NCBI RefSeq assembly: GCF_003151255.1
Contig: NZ_CP029481.1
Coordinates: 868,001-932,000, forward strand
Direction of reading: 5' to 3'
Length of the DNA: 64,000 nucleotides
DNA from: Microvirga sp. 17 mud 1-3
GTDB taxonomy: Bacteria > Pseudomonadota > Alphaproteobacteria > Rhizobiales > Beijerinckiaceae
Shown here: piece after piece, positions 26,400-34,722 of the stretch
Numbering within the stretch: position 1 is the first letter of the stretch
How the letters are laid out: each line of letters begins with the position of its first letter
Position numbers and translations under genes: made by a program
The notes under the pieces: generated by a model
What the model was told of the DNA's origin: nothing
What the model saw: only the letters and a program-made list of their open reading frames with translations
The model's database searches: none

Positions 26400-27680
26400 A
26401 TGACCGCTTCCGCCGATACCCGCCCCGCCGTTTCCCCCACCATGGTGAAGACGCTCACGTCTCCCGGCGGCGTCGAGGCCTGGCACGTGGAATCCGACGT
26501 GGTGCCGCTGATCGCGGTCGCCTTCACGTTCGAGGGCGGCTCCGCCCACGACCCGGAGGACAAGCCGGGCGTCGCCCAGATGCTGGCGCGCCTGCTCGAC
26601 GAGGGCGCCGGACCTTACGATTCCGACGCCTTCCAGGAGCGCCTGGCCGCGCGGGCCATCGAATTATCGTTCAATGCGGGCAACGATGCCGTGGGCGGGT
26701 CGCTCAAGACCCTGGTCAAGCACGCGGACGAGGCCTTCGAGCTTCTGCGCCTGGCGCTCCTGGAGCCGCGCTTCGACCAGGATTCCATCGAGCGCGTCCG
26801 TGCCCAGACCATCGCGGGCCTGCGTTACCAGCAGAACGATCCCGGCGTCATGGCGACACGGCGCTTCTTCGAGGAGGGCTTCGCGGGCCATGCCTATGCG
26901 CGGCCGACCTCTGGCACCGTGGAGAGCGTCGGGGCGATCACGCGGGACGATCTCGTGTCCATGCACCATGCCCTCATCGCGCGCGGCCGCGTGAAGGTCG
27001 CGGTGGTCGGCGCCATCGATGCGGAACGTCTCTCGGTCCTCCTCGACAAGGCGTTCGGCGATCTGCCCGAGGCCAAGCCGCTGAAGCTCGTCGAACCTCT
27101 GGTGCTCCAGAATCTCGGCACACGCCATGTGGTCGATCTCGACGTTCCGCAATCGGTCATCCGTTTCGGCACGCCCGGCATCGCTTGGCGGGATCCCGGC
27201 TTCATTCCGGCCTATGTGCTCAACCACATCCTCGGCGGCGGCGCCTTCACGTCGCGCCTGTTCCAGGAGGTGCGCGAGAAGCGCGGCCTCGCCTATAGCG
27301 TCGGGACCTCCCTCGTGAGCTACCGGGCCGCCGCCATGACCTGGGGCTACACGGCCACCAAGAACGAGCGGGTAGCCGAGGCGCTCGACGTGATCGCCGG
27401 CGAGATGATGCGCCTCAAGGAGGAGGGGCCCTCGGCCGAGGAGCTTCAGAAGGCGAAGGACTACCTGATCGGCTCCTATGCGCTGGGCTTCGACACCTCG
27501 ACGAAAATCGCCCACACGCTGGTGCAGATCGCCTTCGAGGATCTCGGCATCGACTACATCGCCCGCCGCAACGACCTCGTAGCCGCCGTGTCTCCCGAGG
27601 ACATCGCCGGCGCCGCGGAGCGCATCTTCGGCGACGGCCGCATGCTCACGGTCATCGCCGGCCGGCCGACGGGGTTGTAA
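26400..27680 (+). CDS. M16 family protein, inactive partner
   Basis: 426 residues from ATG 26400 (ATG 26394 also in frame). It has the M16 fold, but where HxxEH is expected it reads VAQMLARLLDEG, so zinc is not bound. The C-terminal half keeps the R/Y motif (FTSRLFQEVREKRGLAYSVGT) that lines the substrate cavity in M16 partners. It therefore likely forms a heterodimer with the upstream active protease, as beta and alpha subunits do in mitochondrial MPP. The family 2 repeat begins 33 bases after its stop. Confidence 0.92.
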   Translation: MTASADTRPAVSPTMVKTLTSPGGVEAWHVESDVVPLIAVAFTFEGGSAHDPEDKPGVAQMLARLLDEGAGPYDSDAFQERLAARAIELSFNAGNDAVGGSLKTLVKHADEAFELLRLALLEPRFDQDSIERVRAQTIAGLRYQQNDPGVMATRRFFEEGFAGHAYARPTSGTVESVGAITRDDLVSMHHALIARGRVKVAVVGAIDAERLSVLLDKAFGDLPEAKPLKLVEPLVLQNLGTRHVVDLDVPQSVIRFGTPGIAWRDPGFIPAYVLNHILGGGAFTSRLFQEVREKRGLAYSVGTSLVSYRAAAMTWGYTATKNERVAEALDVIAGEMMRLKEEGPSAEELQKAKDYLIGSYALGFDTSTKIAHTLVQIAFEDLGIDYIARRNDLVAAVSPEDIAGAAERIFGDGRMLTVIAGRPTGL

Positions 27681-27712
27681 CGGCAAGCGCCGTTTTGTGA
27701 CCGGTTGTTCTC

Positions 27713-27858
27713 GTCATTCCGGGACGGCCCTTCGGGCCGGGCCCGGAACCCATAAACACAACGATTCACAATAAAGATCTGCGATATCCGCTGCGTTCTA
27801 TTCGGGAAGTTTAGGGATTATGGGTTCCGGGCTCTCGCTGCGCTCGCCCCGGAATGAC
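27713..27858. repeat. Full copy of intergenic repeat family 2, before pgi
   Basis: 146-base inverted element: GTCATTCCGGGACGGCCC, GGGCCCGGAACCCATAAA, variable centre, ATTATGGGTTCCGGGCTC, then GCCCCGGAATGAC. It occupies most of the 251-base gap between the M16 partner and pgi. Confidence 0.88.
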
Positions 27859-27931
27859 AGCGGGGCGCCCTAGCCGTAGCCGTCCTGCTGCCCTAGTGTT
27901 CCGCTCCCCTATGACGAGTTGGAGCATCCGG

Positions 27932-29251
27932 ATGGCCCTGCAGCAATCGATCGACCTTGCCCTTGCGTCCCAGATCGGCGACGGCGGCCTGCCCGGGACG
28001 GCGCTGGAGGCTGCACTGGCGGTGGTCGGGCGGGCCATGAAGCGCCTGGCCGAGGACGACGCGACCGGACGGCTGCCGCTCCTGCACATGCCACGCACCA
28101 CCGACGACCTCGACAGCATCCGTGAAGCCGCGTCCTGGCTGCGCCGGGATGCCACCGACGTGGTGTTCCTCGGCACCGGCGGGTCGAGCCTCGGCGGCCA
28201 GACCCTGGCGCAGCTCAAGGATTATGCGGTGCCCGGCGCAGGCCGCTTCGCAGACGGGCCGCGGGTGCATTTCCTCGACAATCTCGATCCCATCACGTTC
28301 GACCGCATTCTCCACAAGCTGCCGCTTTCCTCGACCCGCTTCGTGGCGATCTCGAAATCCGGCGGCACCGGCGAGACCCTGATGCAGACGATGGCTGTCC
28401 TCTCGGCGCTCGACAAGGCGGGCCTGAAGGCGCGTCCGGCCGAGGCGTTCCTCGGCCTGTCGGAGCCGCGCAAGAACGGGGGCAAGAACGCCCTGCGTGA
28501 CCTCCTCGAGCCCGAGGGCGTGCGCTTTCTCGAGCATCACACGGGCATCGGCGGGCGCTATTCGGTGCTGACCAATGTGGGCCTCCTGCCGGCCGCCGTA
28601 CTGGGGCTCGACATCGCGGCGATCCGCCAGGGCGCCGCGGAGGCCTACGAGCCCTTCCGGGCCGGCCGGCCCGCCCAGGAGGCGCCGGCGGCCGTCGGCG
28701 CCGCGCTCAACATCGCCATGTCGCTCGAAGGCCGGAACATCGCCGTTACCATGGCCTATGCGGACCGGCTGGAGCGCTACACGCGCTGGTGGGTGCAGCT
28801 CTGGGCCGAGAGCATCGGCAAGGACGGCAAGGGCTCCCAGCCCGTGGCGGCCATCGGCCCGGTTGACCAGCACAGCCAACTCCAGCTCTATCTCGCGGGC
28901 CCGAACGACAAGCTCTTCACGGTGATCACCACGAACACCGAAGGGCAGGGGCCTGTGATGGATGAAAAGCTCGCGCAGCGCGCAGGCGTCGCGGAGTTCG
29001 GCGCCAAGCACATCGGCGATCTCGTGGCCGCGCAGGGCCGCGCCACGGCCGACACGCTCGCCCGCAACCGCCGCCCGACCCGCCGGATCCATATCGAGAC
29101 GCTCGACGAGCGCGCCATGGGCGAGCTGCTCATGCACGGCATGCTGGAAACGATCCTCACCGGCTACGCGCTCGGCGTCGACCCGTTCGATCAGCCCGCC
29201 GTGGAAGAGGGCAAAATCCTCGCCAAGAAGTACCTCGCTCAGGAGAAGTGA
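27932..29251 (+). CDS. pgi: Glucose-6-phosphate isomerase
   Basis: Interconverts glucose-6-phosphate and fructose-6-phosphate. 439 residues from the ATG at 27932, chosen because GGAG lies seven bases before it; ATG 27911 and a longer frame from 27854 are alternatives. The sugar isomerase domains show VVFLGTGGSSLGGQTL, SKSGGTGETLMQTMA, GGRYSVLTNVGLLP and GPVDQHSQLQLYLAGP, all of the SIS fold of Pgi. It is shorter than E. coli Pgi (549) and matches the compact alphaproteobacterial form. A family 1 repeat follows. Confidence 0.93.
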   Translation: MALQQSIDLALASQIGDGGLPGTALEAALAVVGRAMKRLAEDDATGRLPLLHMPRTTDDLDSIREAASWLRRDATDVVFLGTGGSSLGGQTLAQLKDYAVPGAGRFADGPRVHFLDNLDPITFDRILHKLPLSSTRFVAISKSGGTGETLMQTMAVLSALDKAGLKARPAEAFLGLSEPRKNGGKNALRDLLEPEGVRFLEHHTGIGGRYSVLTNVGLLPAAVLGLDIAAIRQGAAEAYEPFRAGRPAQEAPAAVGAALNIAMSLEGRNIAVTMAYADRLERYTRWWVQLWAESIGKDGKGSQPVAAIGPVDQHSQLQLYLAGPNDKLFTVITTNTEGQGPVMDEKLAQRAGVAEFGAKHIGDLVAAQGRATADTLARNRRPTRRIHIETLDERAMGELLMHGMLETILTGYALGVDPFDQPAVEEGKILAKKYLAQEK

Positions 29252-29320
29252 GGGGGCGGGTGGCGCTTCCCTTCACCTCTTCAGGAGGAAAAGGACGCGC
29301 ACCGTAGCTTCAGGCGCGAC

Positions 29321-29434
29321 GGCTTTCCCTCCCCCTTGTGGGGAGGGTTAGGGTGGGGGAGTGAGCGCTGAACTTTCAGAACGAAGCGCCAACACCCCCC
29401 TCTCCAACTCTCCCCCACAAGGGGGGAGAGAGCC
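29321..29434. repeat. Full copy of intergenic repeat family 1, pgi-mutL gap
   Basis: 114-base inverted element: left arm TTTCCCTCCCCCTTGTGGGG through GGGTGGGGGAG, right arm from ACCCCCCTCTCC to CCCCCACAAGGGGGGAGAG. Closely matches 8387-8490, including the GCGCTGAAC bases after the left arm. Confidence 0.88.
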
Positions 29435-29450
29435 GCGCGGCGCTTCCCAC

Positions 29451-29490
29451 GTCATTCCGGAGCGCCGACCGGCGCGAATGTCGCGCCGTC
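29451..29490. repeat. Truncated copy of intergenic repeat family 2
   Basis: GTCATTCCGGAGCGCCGACC and some following bases match the left end of family 2, but no closing CCGGAATGAC arm is found before mutL. It lies directly beside a family 1 element; the two repeats together fill the 300-base gap. Confidence 0.65.
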
Positions 29491-29552
29491 TGGAAAGCCT
29501 TGGCCCGGCGCCTTATTGTCTTGTGTCGATTCTCGAAAATCCGAAGGATTTC

Positions 29553-31394
29553 ATGGCCGTTCGCCGCCTCGATCCCGTTCTGGTCGACCGCATCGCCGCC
29601 GGCGAGGTGGTGGAGCGCCCGGCTGCCGCCGTGAAGGAGCTCGTGGAGAACGCCATCGATGCGGGCGCCACCTCGGTCGAGATCGCCGTCGAGGCGGGTG
29701 GGCGCCGGCTGATCCGCATCGTGGACGACGGCGCCGGCATGACGCCGGAGGATCTCGAACTCGCTGTCGAGCGCCACGCCACCTCCAAGATCCCGAATGG
29801 GGACCTGTTCGCCATCGACACCCTGGGCTTCCGTGGCGAGGCGCTGCCCTCCATCGGAGCCGTGGCGCGGCTTGCCATCACGACCCGCACCGCCGATGCC
29901 GAGACGGGGTCCGCCATCGTCGTGGAGGCGGGCGCCAAGGGGCCGGTCCGGCCCGCGGCGGCGCCGAGGGGCACCAAGGTCGAGGTGACGGACCTGTTCG
30001 CGGCCACGCCCGCCCGGCTGAAATTCCTCAAGAGCGACCGTTCCGAGGCGCAGGCCGTCGCCGAGATCGTCAAGCGTCTTGCGATCGCGCATCCGACCGT
30101 GCGCTTCACCCTCACGGGCGAGCACATCACGCCCTTCACCTATCCGCCGGAGCCTGAGGGCGAGCACGGTTTCCTGCGGCGCCTGTCACGGGTGCTGGGG
30201 TCCGAGTTCAACGACAACGCCATGGCCGTGTCGGTGGAGCGCGAGGGCGTGCGCCTGTCGGGTTTTGCGGGGCTGCCGACCTTCCATCGCGGCACGTCAA
30301 CGCAGATCCATTTCGTCGTCAACGGGAGGCCCGTACGCGACAAGCTCCTGCTCGGAGCAGTGCGCGGCGCCTATGCGGACGTGATGGCGTCTGACCGGCA
30401 TCCGGTGCTCGCGCTGATGGTCGATTGCGACCCGCGCATCGTCGACGTGAACGTGCATCCGGCCAAGACCGAGGTGCGCTTTAGAGACCCCGCCTTCGTG
30501 CGCGGCTTCGTGGTAGCAGCCCTGAGGGAGGCGATCACCCGCTTCGGCTTCCGCTCCGCCTCGACGGGCGGCGCGCGTACCCTGGAGAGCTTGCGCCCGC
30601 AGGTGGCGCCGCCCCTGCGGCCCGCCTCCGTGGCGCACCGGGCGCCCTCGTTCCGGCATGTCCAGGCCTTCGCTGGCTGGCAGGCGCCGCACGAGGGTGC
30701 TGCGCGGGCGGTCGGGCTCGCCGAAACCCAAGCGCTCTTGCCCGATCTCGCGGCGCCTTCGGCCGACAGCCGGGCGGCCTATGCGGAGCCTGAGACGGGC
30801 GCCGAGCAGGCGCCACTCGGTGCGGCCCGGGCGCAGATCCACGGCACTTACATCGTCGCGCAGACGGGGGACGGCATTGTCATCGTCGATCAGCACGCGG
30901 CCCATGAGCGGCTCGTCTATGAGCGCCTGAAACGCGAGCGTGCCGCCTCCGGCATCGCTCGCCAGCTCCTGCTGATCCCCGAGGTGGTCGATCTCGATCC
31001 GGTCGATGCGGACCGTGTCATGGCGGAAGCCGCGACCCTGGAGAGCCTCGGGCTGGTGCTGGAGTCCTTCGGGCCGGGCGCGCTCCTGGTGCGCGAGGTT
31101 CCGTCCGCCCTGGCGGGCGGGCGCATCAAGGCCCTGGTTCAGGACGTAGCCGACGCCCTCGCCGAATGGGGGCAGGGGGCATCAGCGCCGCTGGAGGAGA
31201 GGCTCGACGCGGTGCTCTCCCGCATGTCCTGTCACGGCTCCGTGCGGGCCGGCCGGCGCATGAGACCGGAGGAGATGAACGCCCTCCTGCGCGAGATGGA
31301 GGCCACGCCCCTGTCGGGCCAGTGCAACCACGGGCGGCCAACTTATGTGGAATTGAAGCTCTCCGACATCGAGCGCCTGTTCGGCCGGCGCTGA
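29553..31394 (+). CDS. mutL: DNA mismatch repair protein MutL
   Basis: 613 residues from ATG 29553, behind AAGGA; a longer frame reaches back into the repeat and is not coding. GHKL ATPase motifs: ELVENAIDAGA, DDGAGM, TLGFRGEALPSI; then NGRPVRD and DVNVHPAKTEVRF. The C-terminal endonuclease site is present: DQHAAHERLVYE begins at Asp446, with SCHGSVRAGRRM and CNHGRPTYVEL later, so this is the nicking type found in bacteria without MutH. The linker (about 330-420) is Ala/Pro-rich. No mutS in the window. It ends the housekeeping half; the accessory block starts just after. Confidence 0.97.
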   Translation: MAVRRLDPVLVDRIAAGEVVERPAAAVKELVENAIDAGATSVEIAVEAGGRRLIRIVDDGAGMTPEDLELAVERHATSKIPNGDLFAIDTLGFRGEALPSIGAVARLAITTRTADAETGSAIVVEAGAKGPVRPAAAPRGTKVEVTDLFAATPARLKFLKSDRSEAQAVAEIVKRLAIAHPTVRFTLTGEHITPFTYPPEPEGEHGFLRRLSRVLGSEFNDNAMAVSVEREGVRLSGFAGLPTFHRGTSTQIHFVVNGRPVRDKLLLGAVRGAYADVMASDRHPVLALMVDCDPRIVDVNVHPAKTEVRFRDPAFVRGFVVAALREAITRFGFRSASTGGARTLESLRPQVAPPLRPASVAHRAPSFRHVQAFAGWQAPHEGAARAVGLAETQALLPDLAAPSADSRAAYAEPETGAEQAPLGAARAQIHGTYIVAQTGDGIVIVDQHAAHERLVYERLKRERAASGIARQLLLIPEVVDLDPVDADRVMAEAATLESLGLVLESFGPGALLVREVPSALAGGRIKALVQDVADALAEWGQGASAPLEERLDAVLSRMSCHGSVRAGRRMRPEEMNALLREMEATPLSGQCNHGRPTYVELKLSDIERLFGRR

Positions 31395-31506
31395 ACTATC
31401 GGACCAGGTTAAGACAGACGCGGCCCGGCACTATTTCATTCGCCACGACAGAGGCCATGCTGGGCCTGCCAGCACAGCTTCCTCATGCGCCAATGCCGAT
31501 TCAGTG

Positions 31507-32493
31507 TCAGGCGGCGCGGCTGTCGCGCACGAAATGCGTGGGCGACACTTCTCTCATCGGCAAATGATGAGGGACAAAGTCCAACGCGCGAACGGCACTT
31601 GGGATCTCGTCGAAAATCGGTGTTCGACCCTCCGGCCGGCGCGTGGGATCCGCCACCGGCACGGTTGACAGGAGTTTGCGCGTATAAGGGTGCTGTGGAT
31701 TCCCGAAAACCGAGCGGCGGTCCCCAATCTCCACGATTTCACCGAGATACATCACCGCGACCCGGTGTGCGATCCTTTCGACCACAGCCATATCGTGACT
31801 GATGAACAGGATCGCGATGCCCATCTCGCGCTGCAGGTCCATCAGCAAGTTGATGACCTGCGCTTGGATCGTGACATCAAGGGAGGCAACCGCCTCATCG
31901 GCAATGATGAGGCGGGGATCGAGAGCCAAGGCACGTGCGATGCAGATCCGCTGACGTTGCCCACCGGAGAATGCGTGAGGATAGCGCTCCAGATGCTCCG
32001 CTGACAGTTCCACTTTGGCCAGAAGATCCGCAGCCCGGGCCCGCATGGCCGCCTTTGATCCGAGACGGTGTACGCGCATAGGATCCATCAAGGCCTGGGC
32101 AATGGTCATTCTGGGGTTCAGCGAAGAGAACGGGTCCTGAAAGATCATCTGCACTTCGCGGCGGAAGCGCGTTATCGCCTTGCCTGATCCTCCAATCAGC
32201 TCCACGCCGTCGTAGCGTATCGATCCAGCCTGCGGCCGGTCCAATTGCATGATTGTCCGTGCGACCGTCGACTTTCCGCAGCCGGACTCGCCGACCAGAG
32301 CCAAGGTTTCACCGGGAAAGATGTCAAAGGACACCTTTTCCACCGCGTGGACACGACCTGAGGGGCGGCCCAGGACGCCTGACCTGAGATCAAACCGCGT
32401 GACCAGATCACGCACTTCGACAAGCGGCGCGAGAGCTTCTCGTTTCAGCATCGGCGTCACGTTAAACTTCTGCCCGCTCACTAGCTGGTTCAT
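31507..32493 (-). CDS. Dipeptide/oligopeptide ABC transporter ATPase, DppF-type
   Basis: ATPase subunit of a peptide importer, 328 residues. Walker A GESGCGKST, signature SGGQRQR, Walker B LIIADEAVASLDV, and the C-terminal NPQHPYTRKLLSTVP characteristic of Opp/Dpp ATPases, though the usual Cys-rich iron-sulfur end is absent. Overlaps the upstream dppD-like gene by 32 bases if the ATG at 32493 is used; ATG 32451 (MLKREALAPL) would avoid this. Works with the DppD-type gene here and the DppA/B/C-type genes on the other side of the LysR regulator. Confidence 0.9.
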   Translation of the reverse strand: MNQLVSGQKFNVTPMLKREALAPLVEVRDLVTRFDLRSGVLGRPSGRVHAVEKVSFDIFPGETLALVGESGCGKSTVARTIMQLDRPQAGSIRYDGVELIGGSGKAITRFRREVQMIFQDPFSSLNPRMTIAQALMDPMRVHRLGSKAAMRARAADLLAKVELSAEHLERYPHAFSGGQRQRICIARALALDPRLIIADEAVASLDVTIQAQVINLLMDLQREMGIAILFISHDMAVVERIAHRVAVMYLGEIVEIGDRRSVFGNPQHPYTRKLLSTVPVADPTRRPEGRTPIFDEIPSAVRALDFVPHHLPMREVSPTHFVRDSRAA

Positions 32494-33400
32494 AAACTAC
32501 CAATGGGAATTTCTCGGGCGCATCCTTCTCTGCCATGCTTCCGAGCCGCGGAACCGCGGATATGAGCGCGCGGGTATATGGGTGTTTGGAATTTGCGAAG
32601 ATCTCGTAAACACTGCCAGCCTCCACAATCTCGCCCTTCAGCATCACGCAGACTCTGTCGGCAATCTCCGCCACGACACCCATATCGTGCGTAATGAACA
32701 GAACCGACATGCCGATCTCGTTCTGCAGTGCGCGCACGAGGTCCAGGATCTGCGCTTGGATCGTCACGTCCAGTGCTGTCGTCGGCTCGTCGAGGATCAT
32801 CAGCGAGGGCCGGCACGCCAATGCTATCGCGATCATCACCCGCTGCCGCATTCCGCCGGACAGTTGATGAGGATATTGATCCAATCTGCGGGCCGCATCA
32901 GGAACACGAACCAGCTTCAGCACATTCAAGGCAATCTCGCGCGCTTCGCTGCGAGTTTTGCCCTGGTGCCGAATGACTGCTTCGGCAATCTGATCGCCAA
33001 CGGTAAAAACCGGGTTCAGGCTCGACATGGGGTCCTGAAACACGATCGAGATTTCGGATCCTCTGAGCTTTTCGATCTGCTTTTCGGTCAAATGCGCCAG
33101 ATCGACGACCCTTTCGTCCTTGAGGCGCATGAGAATGCGCCCATGGGTCACTTTGGCGCCATCATGCTCCGTAAGTCGCATAATGGTCATCGCCGTGACC
33201 GACTTACCCGAGCCTGATTCTCCCACAAGAGCGACCGTCTCACCTCGGCCGATGGAGAACGAGACCCCGCGAACAGCTCGGATCGGCGTCAATGAGTTGT
33301 TCGCGTAGCTGACTTCCAGAGCCTCGACCACCAGGATGGCATCGTTTGGGACGGTCGAAATATCGGCTTCAGTTCTGGGCAAGACTGTACCTGGGATCAA
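32462..33400 (-). CDS. Dipeptide/oligopeptide ABC transporter ATPase, DppD-type
   Basis: 312 residues. Walker [10 protein letters not shown], signature LSGGMRQRV, Walker [14 protein letters not shown] and [15 protein letters not shown], as in DppD/OppD. Runs directly into the DppF-type gene. It is transcribed away from the LysR gene that lies upstream on the same strand, with a 254-base gap containing the 33566 palindrome, so it likely has its own regulated promoter. Confidence 0.9.
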   Translation of the reverse strand: MIPGTVLPRTEADISTVPNDAILVVEALEVSYANNSLTPIRAVRGVSFSIGRGETVALVGESGSGKSVTAMTIMRLTEHDGAKVTHGRILMRLKDERVVDLAHLTEKQIEKLRGSEISIVFQDPMSSLNPVFTVGDQIAEAVIRHQGKTRSEAREIALNVLKLVRVPDAARRLDQYPHQLSGGMRQRVMIAIALACRPSLMILDEPTTALDVTIQAQILDLVRALQNEIGMSVLFITHDMGVVAEIADRVCVMLKGEIVEAGSVYEIFANSKHPYTRALISAVPRLGSMAEKDAPEKFPLVVYEPASERAEV

Positions 33401-33565
33401 ATCAGCTGCGCTCTCCCATATCGAACGCGTTCCCCCCGAACGATGTCAATAGTCGCAAGACGCCAATTCTGTTCGAGAGAGGCGGAGCATCAATCATTCC
33501 GCAGGCGAATATTCTATCGGCTGGTCTACGCGTGGGCATAAACAACCTTCTTGCGGAGCATAATT

Positions 33566-33580
33566 ATGCGTTTTTTGCAT
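33566..33580. promoter_or_regulatory. Candidate LysR operator upstream of dppDF-type genes
   Basis: Palindrome ATGC-GTTTTTT-GCAT, a T-N11-A form, 186 bases before the DppD-type start. It differs from the one at the lysR/dppA-type divergent promoter (34607-34621) by a single base, so both probably bind the LysR protein at 33655-34608. Confidence 0.6.
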
Positions 33581-33654
33581 TGCGCCGCAAATTTTCACAT
33601 AGCGCGGAGTTGTGCTCTGGCGGCTTTCCATGTGCCTTGTTTGACGGACTCGGC

Positions 33655-34608
33655 TCAGCGCGTGATGGGAAGAGCTCTGCCGGGCCTCCGCTCGGCGTGA
33701 TCGGCAAGATGCCGCCAAAGGAGTTCGCCTGCCCGGCCCATGGAGCCTGCTCGGCGGAAGATCCGTATTTCCATCGCTAGGGACATCTGTTGACCGCCAA
33801 TTTGGACGAGTTCACGCTCTGCGATGGACTTGCGGACGCAGATTTGCGGAAGCCAAGCGATGCCATGTCCTGCAACCACCATGTGCTTCAGGCTCTCGGC
33901 AAGCGAGGATTGATAGACGGTGTTGAGGTTCAAGGGGCGCCGCCAGCGTGAACGAATGAGCGAGATCAGTTTTCCCAGATAGCCGTCGTTCCACGAATAG
34001 GCGAGAAACGGAATCTCATTGTCGCCGGCCTGGTTGATGTCGAAAAGCGGCCTGCCGGATTGGTCCGTTCCGGAAACGAGAATGAGCCTGTCGGCGCCAA
34101 TCTGAAGGGATTCAAAGGGGCCGGTTTTCAGAACTGGAGGCCCGTCAGGATGATCGTAGGTGATTGCAAAATCGCATCGGCTCGATGACAAATGTTCGAT
34201 GCATTCCATGAAATCCGTGGCATGCATGCTGCTGCGCATTCCGAGAGCCGATATGGGCGCTGACCCGATCCAGGGTGGGAAGAAGTAGATCGAAAGGGTA
34301 TGCAGAGCCGCGAATGTGACGAGCTGCGAGTTGGCTCCCGCGGCATTGCGACAGTCAGTGCGCAGTCGATACATCTCACGCACCTGCTCCTGACACCGCG
34401 GCAGGAACAGGTTACCTGCCTCCGTCAAATGCACAGGATAGGTACTTCGATCGACTAAATCAGCCCCAATCCAGGCTTCCAGAGATTTAATGCGTCGACT
34501 GAAGGCCGGTTGGGAAATGCTGCGGGCCGTTGCGGCAGTGGAGAAGTTTCGCGTCGCGACGAGCGCCAGAAAATCCTCTAGCCAGGCCAGCTCCATACGC
34601 GGCTCCAT
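33655..34608 (-). CDS. LysR-family regulator of the peptide-use locus
   Basis: 317 residues (ATG 34608; MELAWLEDF at 34596 also fits). N-terminal winged helix: LAWLEDFLALVATRNFSTAATARSISQPAFSRRIKSLEAWIGADLVDR, then a type 2 periplasmic-binding-like effector domain from about 95. It sits between the two transcribed halves of the transporter and is divergent from the binding-protein gene. Two matching ATGC-N7-GCAT sites, one overlapping its own start codon, suggest autoregulation and control of both halves. Effector unknown; likely a product of the peptide pathway. Confidence 0.9.
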   Translation of the reverse strand: MEPRMELAWLEDFLALVATRNFSTAATARSISQPAFSRRIKSLEAWIGADLVDRSTYPVHLTEAGNLFLPRCQEQVREMYRLRTDCRNAAGANSQLVTFAALHTLSIYFFPPWIGSAPISALGMRSSMHATDFMECIEHLSSSRCDFAITYDHPDGPPVLKTGPFESLQIGADRLILVSGTDQSGRPLFDINQAGDNEIPFLAYSWNDGYLGKLISLIRSRWRRPLNLNTVYQSSLAESLKHMVVAGHGIAWLPQICVRKSIAERELVQIGGQQMSLAMEIRIFRRAGSMGRAGELLWRHLADHAERRPGRALPITR

Positions 34609-34621
34609 GCTTTTTTTGCAT
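34607..34621. promoter_or_regulatory. Candidate LysR operator overlapping the lysR start
   Basis: ATGC-TTTTTTT-GCAT (flanked by C and G, extending the arms to five bases), T-N11-A geometry, exactly over the start codon of the LysR gene. One base different from 33566-33580. Position suggests it represses lysR and helps activate the divergent binding-protein gene. Confidence 0.6.
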
Positions 34622-34649
34622 GGTCAATCCTATCTGCACATTGGACAGT

Positions 34650-34663
34650 AGCACAAGTGTGCT
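34650..34663. promoter_or_regulatory. Second palindrome in the lysR / binding-protein divergent region
   Basis: Perfect AGCACA-AG-TGTGCT, 59 bases before the binding-protein start. Unlike the ATGC-N7-GCAT sites in sequence, so it may be an activation half-site or a site for another regulator. Confidence 0.35.
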
Positions 34664-34722
34664 TTTAGCTTTCCGCCAAAAGAAGAAGACGGCCGACCTC
34701 CAGCCAGTAGGAACAATGAACG

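Noticed and set aside
31458..31474. Short hairpin TGCTGG/CCAGCA between mutL and the DppF-type gene
   Set aside because: Six-base stem and no U tract; too weak to call a terminator.
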